Positions 20,447-32,800 of a DNA stretch of 37,424 bases are shown here, piece by piece. How positions within the stretch are numbered: the stretch's first letter is position 1; each line of letters opens with the position of its first letter. This DNA comes from Spirogloea muscicola (taxonomy: Eukaryota; Streptophyta; Zygnematophyceae; Spirogloeales; Spirogloeaceae), in contig WELB01000074.1 of NCBI GenBank assembly GCA_009602725.1, forward strand, positions 141,480-178,903. The letters run 5' to 3'. The position numbers and the translations under genes were made by a program. The notes beneath the pieces were generated by a model. It saw only the letters and a program-made list of their open reading frames with translations, was not told where the DNA came from and ran no database searches.

Positions 20447-20874
20447 GCCGCGCCGTCTGGCGCTGCCTTGCCCCGTGGCCGGGCCCCTCCCGCCTCTGTA
20501 GTTGCCTTGCCTTCGTACTTGGCCACTCAGGCCATCAATCCCTCAATTTACAGCCGCTCTTTAAATATCAGAAGCCGCATTCATTTTTGTCCCGTTCGTA
20601 GCTGCTTGGCGCTTTTTAGGCCCCTCCATCATTTGGCCCATTCGAACCCTTTGTCAATTCTTTTTCGGGCTGGCTCCTGGCTGGCTGCTATAGCCGCCCA
20701 TTTTCCATACCAGCAGCTGCCTTCTCTTCTCTCCCTGGCCAGCGCTTGTGGCGCCGCCTCCGCCGCCTTGAGTCGCAGCCCCGGCCGCCATGCCCGCCTT
20801 GCGCCAGCTCGGGCTGTGCCAGCGGCGGCGGCGGCGGCGGCGGCGCTTGCCCGCAAGCCAGCGCCAGCGGCAGC
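20447..20874. promoter_or_regulatory. bidirectional 5' region of Mpv17 and ACCase genes, with repeat elements
   Basis: The two genes are transcribed away from each other from this interval. It contains a segment at about 20505-20537 (CTTGCCTTCGTACTTGGCCA), a reverse family A copy at 20532-20583 (GCGGCTTCTGATATTT, AAAGAGCGGCTG on the minus strand) and a family B copy at about 20640-20680. The right end, from about 20740, is GC-rich. A promoter role is inferred from position. Confidence 0.5.
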
Positions 20875-23800
20875 ATGAGTAGCGCGCTCTGTCGCCGCCC
20901 TGCCGGAGCCCTTGCCGCCGCTGCCGCCGCCGCATGGCCTCCTCCCGCATGGCCGAGCCGGCTCCGCCCTCCGCTTGCGACGCGCCAGCCGAGCCTGGGC
21001 CTTCCCGCGCGCCGCGCCAACCAGCATGCCTGCAAGAGCGATAGCTGCGGGGCCCCTGCTTTGCCTCGTGGCGCTCGCGGTGCCGCATTGTGCGTGATGG
21101 TGGCCGATGGCCAAACCGCGACGGCGGGGAACGGCGGCGGCATTGCACGTGAGCCCGGGGACGCGTGCACCGCGAGGAGCAAGGTCGAGGAGTACTGTGC
21201 CGCGCTCGGCGGCTCGCGCCCGCTGCGGTCTGTCCTCATTGCCAACAACGGCATTGCTGCAGTCAAATTCATCCGCAGGTAATATTCAGCAAGCTCTAGC
21301 TCCAAGCTCTAGCTCTAGCTCCAACGACATATCTCAAGCCTCTTCCGACTCGCCAGCAGATGCTGCCCTATTGGAGCTGCCGATTGCGCGCACAAAGACA
21401 GTGCTCAAGCATGCTCAGAAGGCCGGCCGACTGGCGCGCGCTCCATCCGAGGATCTCGATTAGAAGCTGCAGCTCAGCCGATGTCGTTGTATCAGAGGCA
21501 GCCCTTGACGGTTCGCACCTTCAAGATTAGCAGAGCCAGTGAGGGTCCGCAAGGGACTCCCATGCAAGTACTGCAGCTTTTCCTGTTTCCAGAGCATATA
21601 GAATTGCCGTGTAGAGGCCAACACTGTCAAGTCCAAGGATTTGTGGTGCTTGAGCTGCGGAGGCTGTGGTGGCAGCCTTGTTTGTGCATCCTCTCAGAGC
21701 AGCAGGACTGGTTGAGCAAGAGCAGAGTGGCTCGCGTATGAGCATCCGGGCCGCTCGCAAAGTGTACTGCTTGCTGCTCTCCTTTTGTATGCAGCATACG
21801 CTCCTGGGCGTATGAGAGCTTCGGCGAGGAGAGGGCTGTGCAGCTGGTTGCGATGGCCACACCAGAAGACATCCGCGTGAATGCGGAGCACATCCGCATG
21901 GCAGACCAGTTCGTTGAGGTACCTGGGGGCACCAACAACAACAATTATGCCAATGTGCAACTCATTGTGGAGGTATACTGATATGACCTGCAAGAGGTTT
22001 CATGACTCCGAGTTACTGCTGAATCGGCTCAAAAGTATTCTCCTTTTATGTGGTATTCTGAAGGTGTAGTTGGTACTTCAACTGCGAGTAGGACTACTTG
22101 CCCTATGTGTTGAATGGAGTCTTTATCCAGATGAGACTCACACTCTTGACTTCTAACAAGACAGAGTCACTCTGCTCTAACACTTTGCTTACAAGCCCCT
22201 TGCTTGGTTGGCGTGCCTGCTGGCAGGTGGCAGAGAGGACTGCAGTTGATGCCGTGTGGCCTGGGTGGGGCCATGCTTCAGAGAGCCCCGAGCTGTCAGC
22301 GACACTGGCCAAGCGGGACATTGTCTTTCTGGGTCCTCCTGCGGGCCCAATGCTCGCGCTTGGTGACAAGATAGGGTCCACGCTCATTGCACAAGCTGCC
22401 GGAATACCTACACTACCTTGGAGCGGGTCCCATGTGAGCTCTGCTAACTGCTTGCAGGGGCACTTCTGCTACCTGGAATGATTGTTTGGCAATCTCTCTC
22501 TCAACTGACATAGCGCCGTGCCTTTCGGGTGAGATATTAGGTTAGCACGACTGTCAGTACCAATGATGTCGTCATATCGGAAGAGGTGTACAGGCAAGCT
22601 TGCATTCACACACCCGAAGAGGCCATTGCGAGCTGTCAAGCGGTGGGCTATCCAGCCATGATCAAGGCTTCATGGGGAGGAGGAGGCAAAGGCATACGTA
22701 AGGTACTCAATGACATTGCCCTGCTGGAATACTGCAGCAGGCTTTTGGCATAGACAGTCCCCTCTCAGCCACGTATACTTGTGTGTCTGGCATGTATCTG
22801 TCTGTTTCTGCCTTTCCAATTTCCGATAGAACCTGTGATAAGTTCCTATTTTCAAGCCAGTCCTTGCACCTCTGATTGTTTAGCACCATTGTCGGTGTAA
22901 GTCTTTGCAAGGTCCATTAATCCTCAATATATGTGAGGGCTTACTTCTACGATTGGAGCTTTCGTGATTAGGTTCTGTTTCTATCTCTGTTTCTATATAA
23001 GCTTGCTCACAATCTTCAAGCTTTGGCCGTGATCCATCACAACCTCACCTTCTCAGGTCCACAATGAGGATGAAGTTAGACCACTGTTCCAGCAGGTCCA
23101 CGGAGAAGTGCCAGGTTCTCCCATCTTCATCATGAAAGTTGCATCACAGGTGATTCTCACATCCCAAGCTCAAGTCAGCTTTTCAACCCAAAAGTCCACA
23201 CTTGCACCTTCGTGAAGTCCTCAGACTTATCACCAGGAGGTATGATCCATTTGCTGCTATTAGAGGCAGCAACTGCATCACGAGCTCCTTATGTCAGCAC
23301 TGAGTACGGTGTCAACACTAACCACAAGAGTATTGCTTGCCTTCTTAGAGCCACTAGCACTCTATTGTACTGGCAGACAACTTGTGCTGCAAATTTGCAC
23401 ATGTCAGTTTGCAAATGCTACTGCGATTGTTGTGCATTGTGAGCATATGCTTGTTGACAAGCATCCTTACGTGATGCTCTGAGGATGGTGTTGTGAGAGA
23501 CAGAGCAGGCACCTTGAAGTGCAGCTGCTATGTGATGCTTATGGCGCAGTAGCTGTCCTGCACACTCGGGACTGTTCAGTCCAACGGCGCCATCAGAAGG
23601 TATGTCAATCTGCTAGCCTGTCTTATTTAGCCTGTTCTGGTTAACAAGAGTTTTGTAGATAGGTGTGACTGCAAGGAGTCAGATACTTGACTCTGTCAAA
23701 GAAGCAGCTCTCTGCCCTTCTTGGCGTTGTTTACTACTTCCGGTTGTATTGTAGCCTCATCATGCAGTCAGTTTGCAGATCATTGAAGAGGGACCAGCCA

Positions 23801-26800
23801 CAGTTGCTCCACCAGGCATATTGCAGCAGCTGGAGCTTGGCGCAGCGCGACTGACCAAGTCGGTTGGGTATGTGGGCGTTGCCACGGTCGAGTATCTATA
23901 TTCCATGGAGACCAAGGCCTTCTACTTCCTTGAGCTCAACCCCCGATTGCAGGTATCTCTGGGGCATACCATCATAATTGCCGAGTGTTTTACTGATTGC
24001 ACTCTCAAGGACTCCAACTTTCTTGACATTCACAAGTAGATTAATCTCATATTAGGCTTCCACATAGGTTGAGCAAGACATGATTATTTGTGTGGCAGGT
24101 TGAGCACCCTGTGACAGAGTGGATAGCAGGCGTCAATTTACCTGCTGCTCAGCTTGGTGTAGGAATGGGCATACACTTGTGGCGGATGCCAGGTCAGAAG
24201 CTCTCGGTCAATATTGTCCAGACACATCTGCTCTTCTGCTATATAAGCTCAGTCCCTTACCCATCCATAGCTGACAGGACAGTGGTAATTGTCAATGCGC
24301 TGGCAAGTCGTGAGCATAGCCATTAGCTCCTCACTGCACTTGCAATGCTGTTGTTATCAACTGTACTCGCAGAGATTCGTCGTTTGTACCAGCAAGAGGC
24401 TGGTGGAGGACTGGAGTCCTGGCCAGTGTCTGCAACATTAGCAACCCCATTTGCACTGGGCACAGGCAATGACAGAGTACAGGCTAGTAAGCCACGAGGG
24501 CATGTTGTTGCAGTGCGAATAACAAGCGAAGATCCCGATGACGGTTTCAAGCCCACAAGTGGTCGTATTCAGGTCAGATTGAGCTAAGCTTTGGTTCTAG
24601 ACCAGTGCTCTACTCACATCTTTTCGGACATATTGGGCAGAGCCTGCATAAGAGCTGCAATAGATGTCTATTCCAAAGTCATTTTGCTCCTGTGTTTGTG
24701 CATGCTTGAATGGTGAAGGAAAAGCTTTCTGCCAGGGCAGCAATCCACGTCATAATGTGGATATATATTTAAATCTCAAACCCTAAATCCACACAACTTT
24801 GACTCTGATTTAGGAGCTGAGCTTCCGGAGCAAGCCGGATGTCTGGGCGTATTTCTCCGTCAAGGTGATGCGCATATGAGGCCTATATGGTACTTGGGTA
24901 GCATAGACATGTCACGCGCTGAGAATGACTAAGAGTTTGTGAATAAGAAAGCTGTGCAGCCATGCTGAGTTGTCATAGTTGCTGCTTTTGCCAACATATG
25001 TAGCAACGACTGTGCAAGCTGTAAATTGAAGGTGAGGAACTGACTGCTCCTGCATGTCAATGACAGTCTGGTGGAGGCATTCACGAATTTTCAGATTCTC
25101 AATTTGGTGAGCACTGGAAATTTCGCACCTTCTGTTTCATGTAGCAGATCCATTCCCTGGCAGATTCGCGTCCAGATGTCGGGTCTGTCTATGAGGAAGG
25201 CAAGACTTGCTCACAGGTGACTTTGACCACCGTATTTGCTGACAAACCTGTTCTCTTCTAGGACATTTGTTTGCATTTGCTGAGACAAGACTTGCTGCCG
25301 TTGGGAACATGGTTCTGGCTTTGAAGGAGCTACATATTCGGGGAGAAATACGTTCCAACGTGGACTATACAGCTGATCTGCTGCAAGTACTGATGCTTAA
25401 CTATCTTAATCAAGCACTAGGTATAGATTGGAAATTCTTGTGAATGGACCAGATGAGCACCCAAATCATGGTCACACCAGTAATATAGTCTCAAGGTCAA
25501 GGTGAAATGTTTTCAAAAACAACTCGAGTATTTCATAGCGTCATGCAAATTGCTGCAGTGGAGTCTGTCGTACTAAGATATGCCACAATTGAGAGATGCA
25601 GGACCCCAAATACTTGGCCAATGAGATCCACACGGGATGGTTAGACTCTCGTATTGCACTGCGTGTGCGGGTGGAGCGTCCACCTTGGCATATCTCGGTC
25701 CTTGCGGGGGCTCTCTATGTAATCTGATCTGCTTCCTTTGTGCTGAGGAGTACGCCGTCTCAGATACTAGCTGTCTTGAAGCAGCCTGCATAAGCTGTGC
25801 CTGGGATTGTGCTCCCTCTGATGTATGTCACAATGACACAGTCATGTACATGTGAAATGATACTGCAATGATGCTGGCGTAGCTGAGGCAGGACAACATA
25901 GTCTCAATGCTTGCCTGTTCTGCTGAGGTAATGGCTGGTTTTCTCAACAATGTGTAAGCTCGACCTGTGTCTCTGGAACAGAGGGCAACTCGCTTGACTG
26001 CTGCCCGCACAGCCGAGTATATTGATTACTTGGAGAAAGGCCAAATACCTCCAAAGGTGCGGCACAAGAATCTCTTTGTGGACCAAATGCAGCTCTAGCA
26101 TCAACAGAAGTTGGACTCAGATGCATGTCTAATCTTCATTCCTGCTAAACGAATCACGGCTTCTATAGACTCCTTTCTCCATGGCAGACACAAATTATTG
26201 CTAAGTGACTTGAGGCCTTGACATCTTGTGGCAGGATATATCTTTGGTCAAATTTAGGATTGTGCTGAGCATTGACGGCAGCAAATATACGGTCCGTTGT
26301 CTGTACCTTAGACATTCTGCAGATTGATTGTGAGCTGATGCATGTTACTCACTTCTCTGCTGCTATTACCAGTCACGCACATTTGTGTATCACTGGTCTT
26401 GGCAAGCTTGCTGAGAGAGAGGGGTGGAATGAAAAATATCTGATCTAGCAGTAGCATTCTCTGTGGGCCTGATCTTACCAGCTAGAGGTGACAAAGAAAG
26501 GAGGTGGTAGCTACAGTGTGCAGCTCAACCAGTCCTGGGTTGATGCTGAAGTCCACATCCTTCGAGACGGGGGCCTGCTGGTGCAGGTATGGATATGCCA
26601 TGTCTGTGACCAACAATGAAGGTGGAGAGTAGCATGTGCAGGCAGCCGCATCTCTTGTTGTTGTAGGCGGAATGTTGAGCATCAGAGCTCTACTACTCCT
26701 GCTACAACATGAGACACAGCTTTGTTTGCTGCATAATGTGTCTTAGCACCCTGCCTTTGCTGGCTGAAGTCCATCAGTGACGAGCTATGCAAATCGTGAT

Positions 26801-29800
26801 CCTGCTGGTTTCTATCCTGGCAGCTTGATGGCAGCAGTCATGTGGTATATGCTGAGGAAGAAACTCTTGGAACTCGGTTGCTCATTGGCGGTCGTACCTG
26901 CCTTCTTCAGGTTGCTTTCAGTGCCATGTTAGCACCATCTTGGCATTGTCATTTGCTCGTCTGCATGCCTCTTTCATGGGCCACTGTGTGCTACTTTGCA
27001 GCCTGGCTTTCATGACCATTGCTGCACTACACCTCAGATCAGCTGTATGCTAATCACCTTAGTCACGTCTTGCTAGTTATGCCTTCTGCTTCTCTGTGAC
27101 CCCCTGCACATCTTGAGCTCAACTTCTACTACTATCTGCTGGTATGCAGCTGTTAAGGCTTGTTTCTTGTCGCACTGACGTATGCTGCATAATTGTAGTG
27201 ACTAAGTATTGCACAAGTTGCCTCGCAGAATGACCATGACCCATCCCGACTAGTAGCCGAGACCCCGTGTCGTTTACTTCGCTTCCTTGTACCTGATGGG
27301 AGTCATCTCAGCAGTGACATGGCATATGCGGAGGTTGAAGTTATGAAAATGTGTATGCCTCTGCTTGTGCCAATGAGCGGCACGATTCACTACAAGCAGC
27401 AGGAAGGATCCATGGTGCAGGTGTTCACAAGCTCTTAACTGAACTATAGCCGATCTTATCATTGCTCTGCTATACCTGCTACAGAAGTAGCCACAGCTTT
27501 GTTTGTTGCTTTGAGTTTCCCTGCTTTTTGTTCCTATCCTCCTGGCTGCCATGTATACTTGTAGCTTTGACATACTCGATTCAAAACTTCATTGAGAATG
27601 CAAATGTGATGTTTTCATGTGTGGTATGAAGCTATTTTCTGATACCAATTGAAAAGCTACGACACATCGATAGCGCAGGCTGGCGAGCTAGTGGCCATCC
27701 TGGACCTTGATGACCCTTCTGCTATAAGACGAGCCGTTCCTTTTGCTGATGGTTTCCCGCCCTTAGGAACGCCAACAGCCTTTGCTGCAAAAGTTCACCA
27801 AAGATGCGCTTCTGCACTGAACCAGGCACACAGGCTGCTCGCTGGCTACGATCACCCTGCTGACGAGGTCAGTGAGGTTGTGATGTGGCTATATTGTGTT
27901 CCATACTTAGATATAGCTTTAGATAGCGTCAGTTGCTTCCGTTTCAAGGTAAAGTAAGCTTGTGGATGCACCAGTAGGCCATTAGTATGTACCAGTCGTG
28001 GCTTCACTCAAATGCAGCACCTACAGGTGGTGCATGAACTTCTGCTATGCCTGGACGATGCCAGACTGCCATTTCTACAATGGGAGGAGAGCTTGGCAGT
28101 GCTGGCTGCTCGCTTACCCATCAACTTGAAAGCCGAGGTAATCAGGCTTTAGCTCTTGCCTACCACGCACCCTGATTGTATCTGTTATTCATGACGCTAT
28201 CTGTATCTCATAAGCCATGCTCGGCCATAAGTCATCAATTTGCTCAAAAGCAATGCACCAAAGACGAATTATGTGCTCCATGGTGGAAGAGATGATACTT
28301 GAGCTACCATTGTGAATTGTAAATTTACTGAGTTGCAGTTACATGTCTTGCTCTTCAGCTTGAGATGGTGCTGCAGAGCGCCAGTGCAGATGGCAAGGAT
28401 CAATTTCCTGTGCAGGAAGTACAAGAAGTCATCGAAGTAAGTGGCAGGCTTCCTGCCTTTCTACATGCACAGCTGTGGGCTCCAACTTGAGTGCCCTTTG
28501 AGACAGCGGAGCTGGCTATTGCTTGTATCGTGGTTGCAGAATCTCTTCTTGACTCATCAATCAATTTAACGCGAGGCAATTTTTTCTAACTTTTTGACTG
28601 CTACTACATGCATTCTAGGGGTACGTCTTGGGAGGGCAGCCATCTGAAGAGACTGCTCGTCGACGTCTTTTGAGTCCCTTGCTGGAGCTTGCAACATCTT
28701 ACGAAGGCGGATTGGAGGGCCATGCCAGGAATAAAATCACCTCTCTTTTTGCAGAGTACCTTGATGTTGAAAGCATCTTCACCAATAGCAACCTGGTCTG
28801 AATCTATGCACATAAGAGAGGTCTTAGTAGATGTTTGGGCATACAATACATTGTAGGTGAATGGAAGGGAATAGAAGTTGATGCTAGGATTCCATCTCCT
28901 TCGTCTAGAGAAGTACAAGACCCTTAAGCACGTGTGTGGCAGATCTATGCATATGAAACATACTGTGGAACAAGTGATTGCGGCTGCAACCTTGCCTATT
29001 TGCAGCAGCTAAGCTGTGGGGTGCTACTATGATAGATAGATGTGGATCGAAGTTGAGTGTAGTCCTCGTTGCTCGCTGGTTGTGCTTGTCAACAGGCAGA
29101 AGTCATCGAGGGTTTACGCCAGCAGTACAGAAGTGACTTATCACATGCTGTCAGGATTGTACTTTCGCACCAGGTGTGCTTGCAGAATGCTTCCAAAACC
29201 TCTTTGCCAGAGAAGCTTGTCCATCAGTTACTATCTTGTGGATTCCTTACATATATTTGCAAGTAACATGCATGGTTGTACCAACACTTTTTGACCACAT
29301 GCATGCCTTCAAGTCATTGAATCACAAGCTCACAAGCTCACAATCTCAGCGGTAAATGTCTGCAGGGTCTGGCTCGCAAGAATGAGCTGGTGTTGCGCCT
29401 GATGGCAGCCCTTGTGCTGCCAAATCCTGGGGCTTATCGTGAAAGCCTTGTGCAATTTGCAGCTCTGAGTCTACCTGAGCATGCAGAGGTCAGCAGCTCT
29501 CCTGATGTGCATATGATATGGATTTCAGATGACTTTGTCATATTCCAGTCACACAGAGCACAGTCACACCGCAAAATTGTGTAGCAAGCCTCGTAAGTTC
29601 ACTTAAGGACTGACAAGTTTTGTACATTCTTAAGCTCAAGCTTGACAGGGCTCAGAGAGCCGATGTGTTGGACATGCAGAAGGCTGACGTCCCACAACAC
29701 TGAGACACACACTGCCCATGATGCAGGTCGCTGTCAAGGCAAGTCGACTCTTGGAGAAAACGAAGCTGAACGAGCTTCGCGCTACTATTGCTCGGACTTG

Positions 29801-32800
29801 CTCTGGTCTCGAGATGTTCACTGTAATCGAAGGTGATGCTGCTGGGGAGGTTTGCAAGGTGGCACAGGAGAAGCCCAAGAGGGTCACAGATGGCATCCCA
29901 AATGAAGAAGCTGGGAGATGTCAGCAAGTGAAAATGGGTGAAGGAGTAAGATGGTCATTGGACGAGAGGATGGAGGCGCTTGTTGATGCACCTGCACCTG
30001 TTGAGGACGCTCTGGCGTCCTTGTTTGGCCACAGCGACTCTGCTTTGCAGAGGAGGGTGGTTGAAGCCTACATTTATCGCCTCTATGAGGTTCTCCTAAT
30101 GCAACTGATCGGTTGTGCTTTCTGCTACAAGCATACCAAAGACAAGGACAACCTGTCAATAGGTTGACCTAGCTCTTCCTGTCGTCGTACATGCCCTTTG
30201 CATCAGTGAGGATGTTTAGCAGCACACTGAGATTTATGTATTTCTGCTGCAGCCATACTTTGTCAATGACTCGCTTCTCATACGGGGTCATACTGGGGCT
30301 CTTGCTGCCACTTGGCAATTCTGGGAGGAAGAGCGCCCTCCTCTGGTGTCCGAACTCCTCTCAGACGCCTGCAGGCGAGAAAGTGGAATTACCACCTACC
30401 ATTCTGGAGCCTTGGTGGTGCTTTCAAGCTTGAGCCAGATCTCTGAGGTTGTTGGTTCTGTTCTGAAAAGCTGGGCGTTGTCACACAAGGATGCGGCAGG
30501 GCTGCTTGGCAGCTCCTATGGTACCTTGACGCGAAGAGACGAGCCTTTTGGAGGGGCTGCTTCACTTGCTTTTGGCAATGATTTTCACATAGCTCTTGTG
30601 CCTCAAGATGGGATAAAGCCAAGGTACGCAGCCGTCAGTACTACCAATTGTTTTACACCTATTTCATGTTGTATAGAAACCACATCAGTATCTGTTAGAT
30701 GTGGCAAGCACATCAGTCATTGATTCATGACTGTCACAAGTCCATGCTCGCCATGATTGGCTTGTGCGTAACGTACATGTTCAGCATTGCTAGTCAAGGA
30801 TGTGCGACCAAGTTGCGTATACGTCATACTAGCAGCTTCAGTGATGCATCATTCATCCTCTTCTGTCAGGGACGATCAGCTCCAAGTGGAAATCCTAGAA
30901 GCCCTTCCTCACATGCAGTTAAGGGAGGCCTCGGTGGGGGTAGTAAGCTGCGTGATTGCGCAGCCGGAGGGCTTATCCTTCGTCAGGCAGTCCTTTCAAT
31001 GGTCAGAGGAACAGAGCTGCTACATGGAGAAATCCCTGCTACGCCATCTGGAGCCCCCAGTGCCTAACCTGCTCAACATGGTTAGTAACTGAGTGCTGCT
31101 CCCTCTCTTCCCTTGCCTGACATTCCGACATTACTAACGCAGACATTGCAGGTTGCAGCACACACATCTCATACCCTGAGTTGTATCCCTTACAGGAAAG
31201 GCTTGCTGCTTTTGAGGGAGATATGTCCCATGCAACTTCAAGAGACAGCCAGTGGCACATGTGGACAACTAGCAGCAAGTCAGGTGGCGTAAGAAGGGTC
31301 TTTTTAAGATCAGTCGTGAGGCAGCCTCGTAACCAAGCTGCACAGACAGGAAGTCTTGCTACTGGGTCTGAAAGCCCACAACTGAGGTCCTCAGGACCCC
31401 CGTGCCTCATCCAGCTTGAGGAGAGCCTGGTGCGGGCTTTTAAGGGAGCTCTGGAGGAGCTCGAGCTAGCGCCCGGAAGGGGCAACCACCATGGGCACAT
31501 GTATCTGTCGGTGCTGAGAGCACTTGCAATGGACGATGCACAGCAGCCCCAAGGAGCTCTTCACGCTCTCACAACCATGGCCTGCCAGATTGATAGCAGC
31601 TTTGGGCTGGCGCTTCAACGCCTGGGGGTTTCCAACTGGGAAGTCAGGGTTCGTATCAGAAGTGCAGGTACAAGCAATGGAGCCTGGCGCTTGGTGGCCT
31701 CGAATCCAAGCGGCCATGCCTGCATCATCCATGTAAGCTCCTCCTCCTCCTCATTCAACACCGTAGGTTCTCAGGGATTCACTTGTTGGTCTTGTTGGAG
31801 CATCGCACCTGAAATCAGCATTCTGGAAATTAAACCTCAAATATTGGAATTTGTACATTTGCAACCTCAGGAAGATACAAGAGGAAAGAGGGTCTTTCCT
31901 GTACGTGGAAGCAGCGGCTTGCAGCAGGTCCAGTTCTTCAATAGGCCACATTTTCAATCCTTGATCATTTGTGCATCTATATGTGTTCTGTGTTGGGGCA
32001 GGTATACAGGGAGGCAAAGGGCTTACAAGATGGGGGCGAGCTAATCTACTTCTCACCTCCATCTGACAGCCAGCCACCAGGCCCCCTGCACGGCACAAGA
32101 CTTGCTGAACCATACACCTCTCTGTCACAAGCAGATATCAGAAGACTCGCGGCTCGACAGAGCGGCACCACTTACTGTTACGATTTTCCACTGGTACTAT
32201 GACAACCTGCGCAAGCTCATCTAAACTCAGGCAGGGGGTGACCATATGCCGCTTGCATGTGGGTGCATACCTCTGCATGCACCCTGTCAACGTTATCTCA
32301 GTACGTTGACAAGATGGTTCTCCATGGAGGACTATGTCTCTGCAGGTCTTCAGAACGGCATTGGACAGGATGTGGACAGAGGCCTCTTCTCGAGGAGGCA
32401 GCAAGCCGGACTTGTCAAGGTTGGAGGCTGTAGAGCTCGTGCTGGAAGAAGGGCTGGCAACCTGGGATAGGAGAGTTGTTGAGTGCAAGAGGCCAGCAGC
32501 CTGCAACAAGGTCGCAATGGTGGCCTGGCGGATGACGCTGTGCACGCCTGAGTATCCAGGCAGGGCCTTTTCTTGCTGGCAGTCCTGCAACCCCTTAAGC
32601 CATAGAACTGGTCGTTGGTTGCGCTTCCCACTTAATTCAATACTGTCGACGATCAAACCTGGGATCTTTTTCTCCTGCTCCTTGTGGCTCCACCCTGTAT
32701 CTGCTTCTCGATGAGGCCACCTTCTTGGTGCCCTGACACCGTGTCACCTGGCCATGTATCGGGTTTTGTGCAGGCGGAAGGACAATCCTTGTGGTGGCCA

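Noticed and set aside
20746-20874. ACCase start at 20746
   Set aside because: It is in frame, but the extra 43 residues are Arg/Pro/Gly-rich with no conserved feature. The 20875 Met gives a better leader, though this is not decisive.
29174-29266. Extension of ACCase exon 23 ([20 protein letters not shown])
   Set aside because: Homologues go straight from IVLSHQ to the GLARKNEL segment. A GT donor follows CACCAG, and the next exon at 29366 joins in phase.
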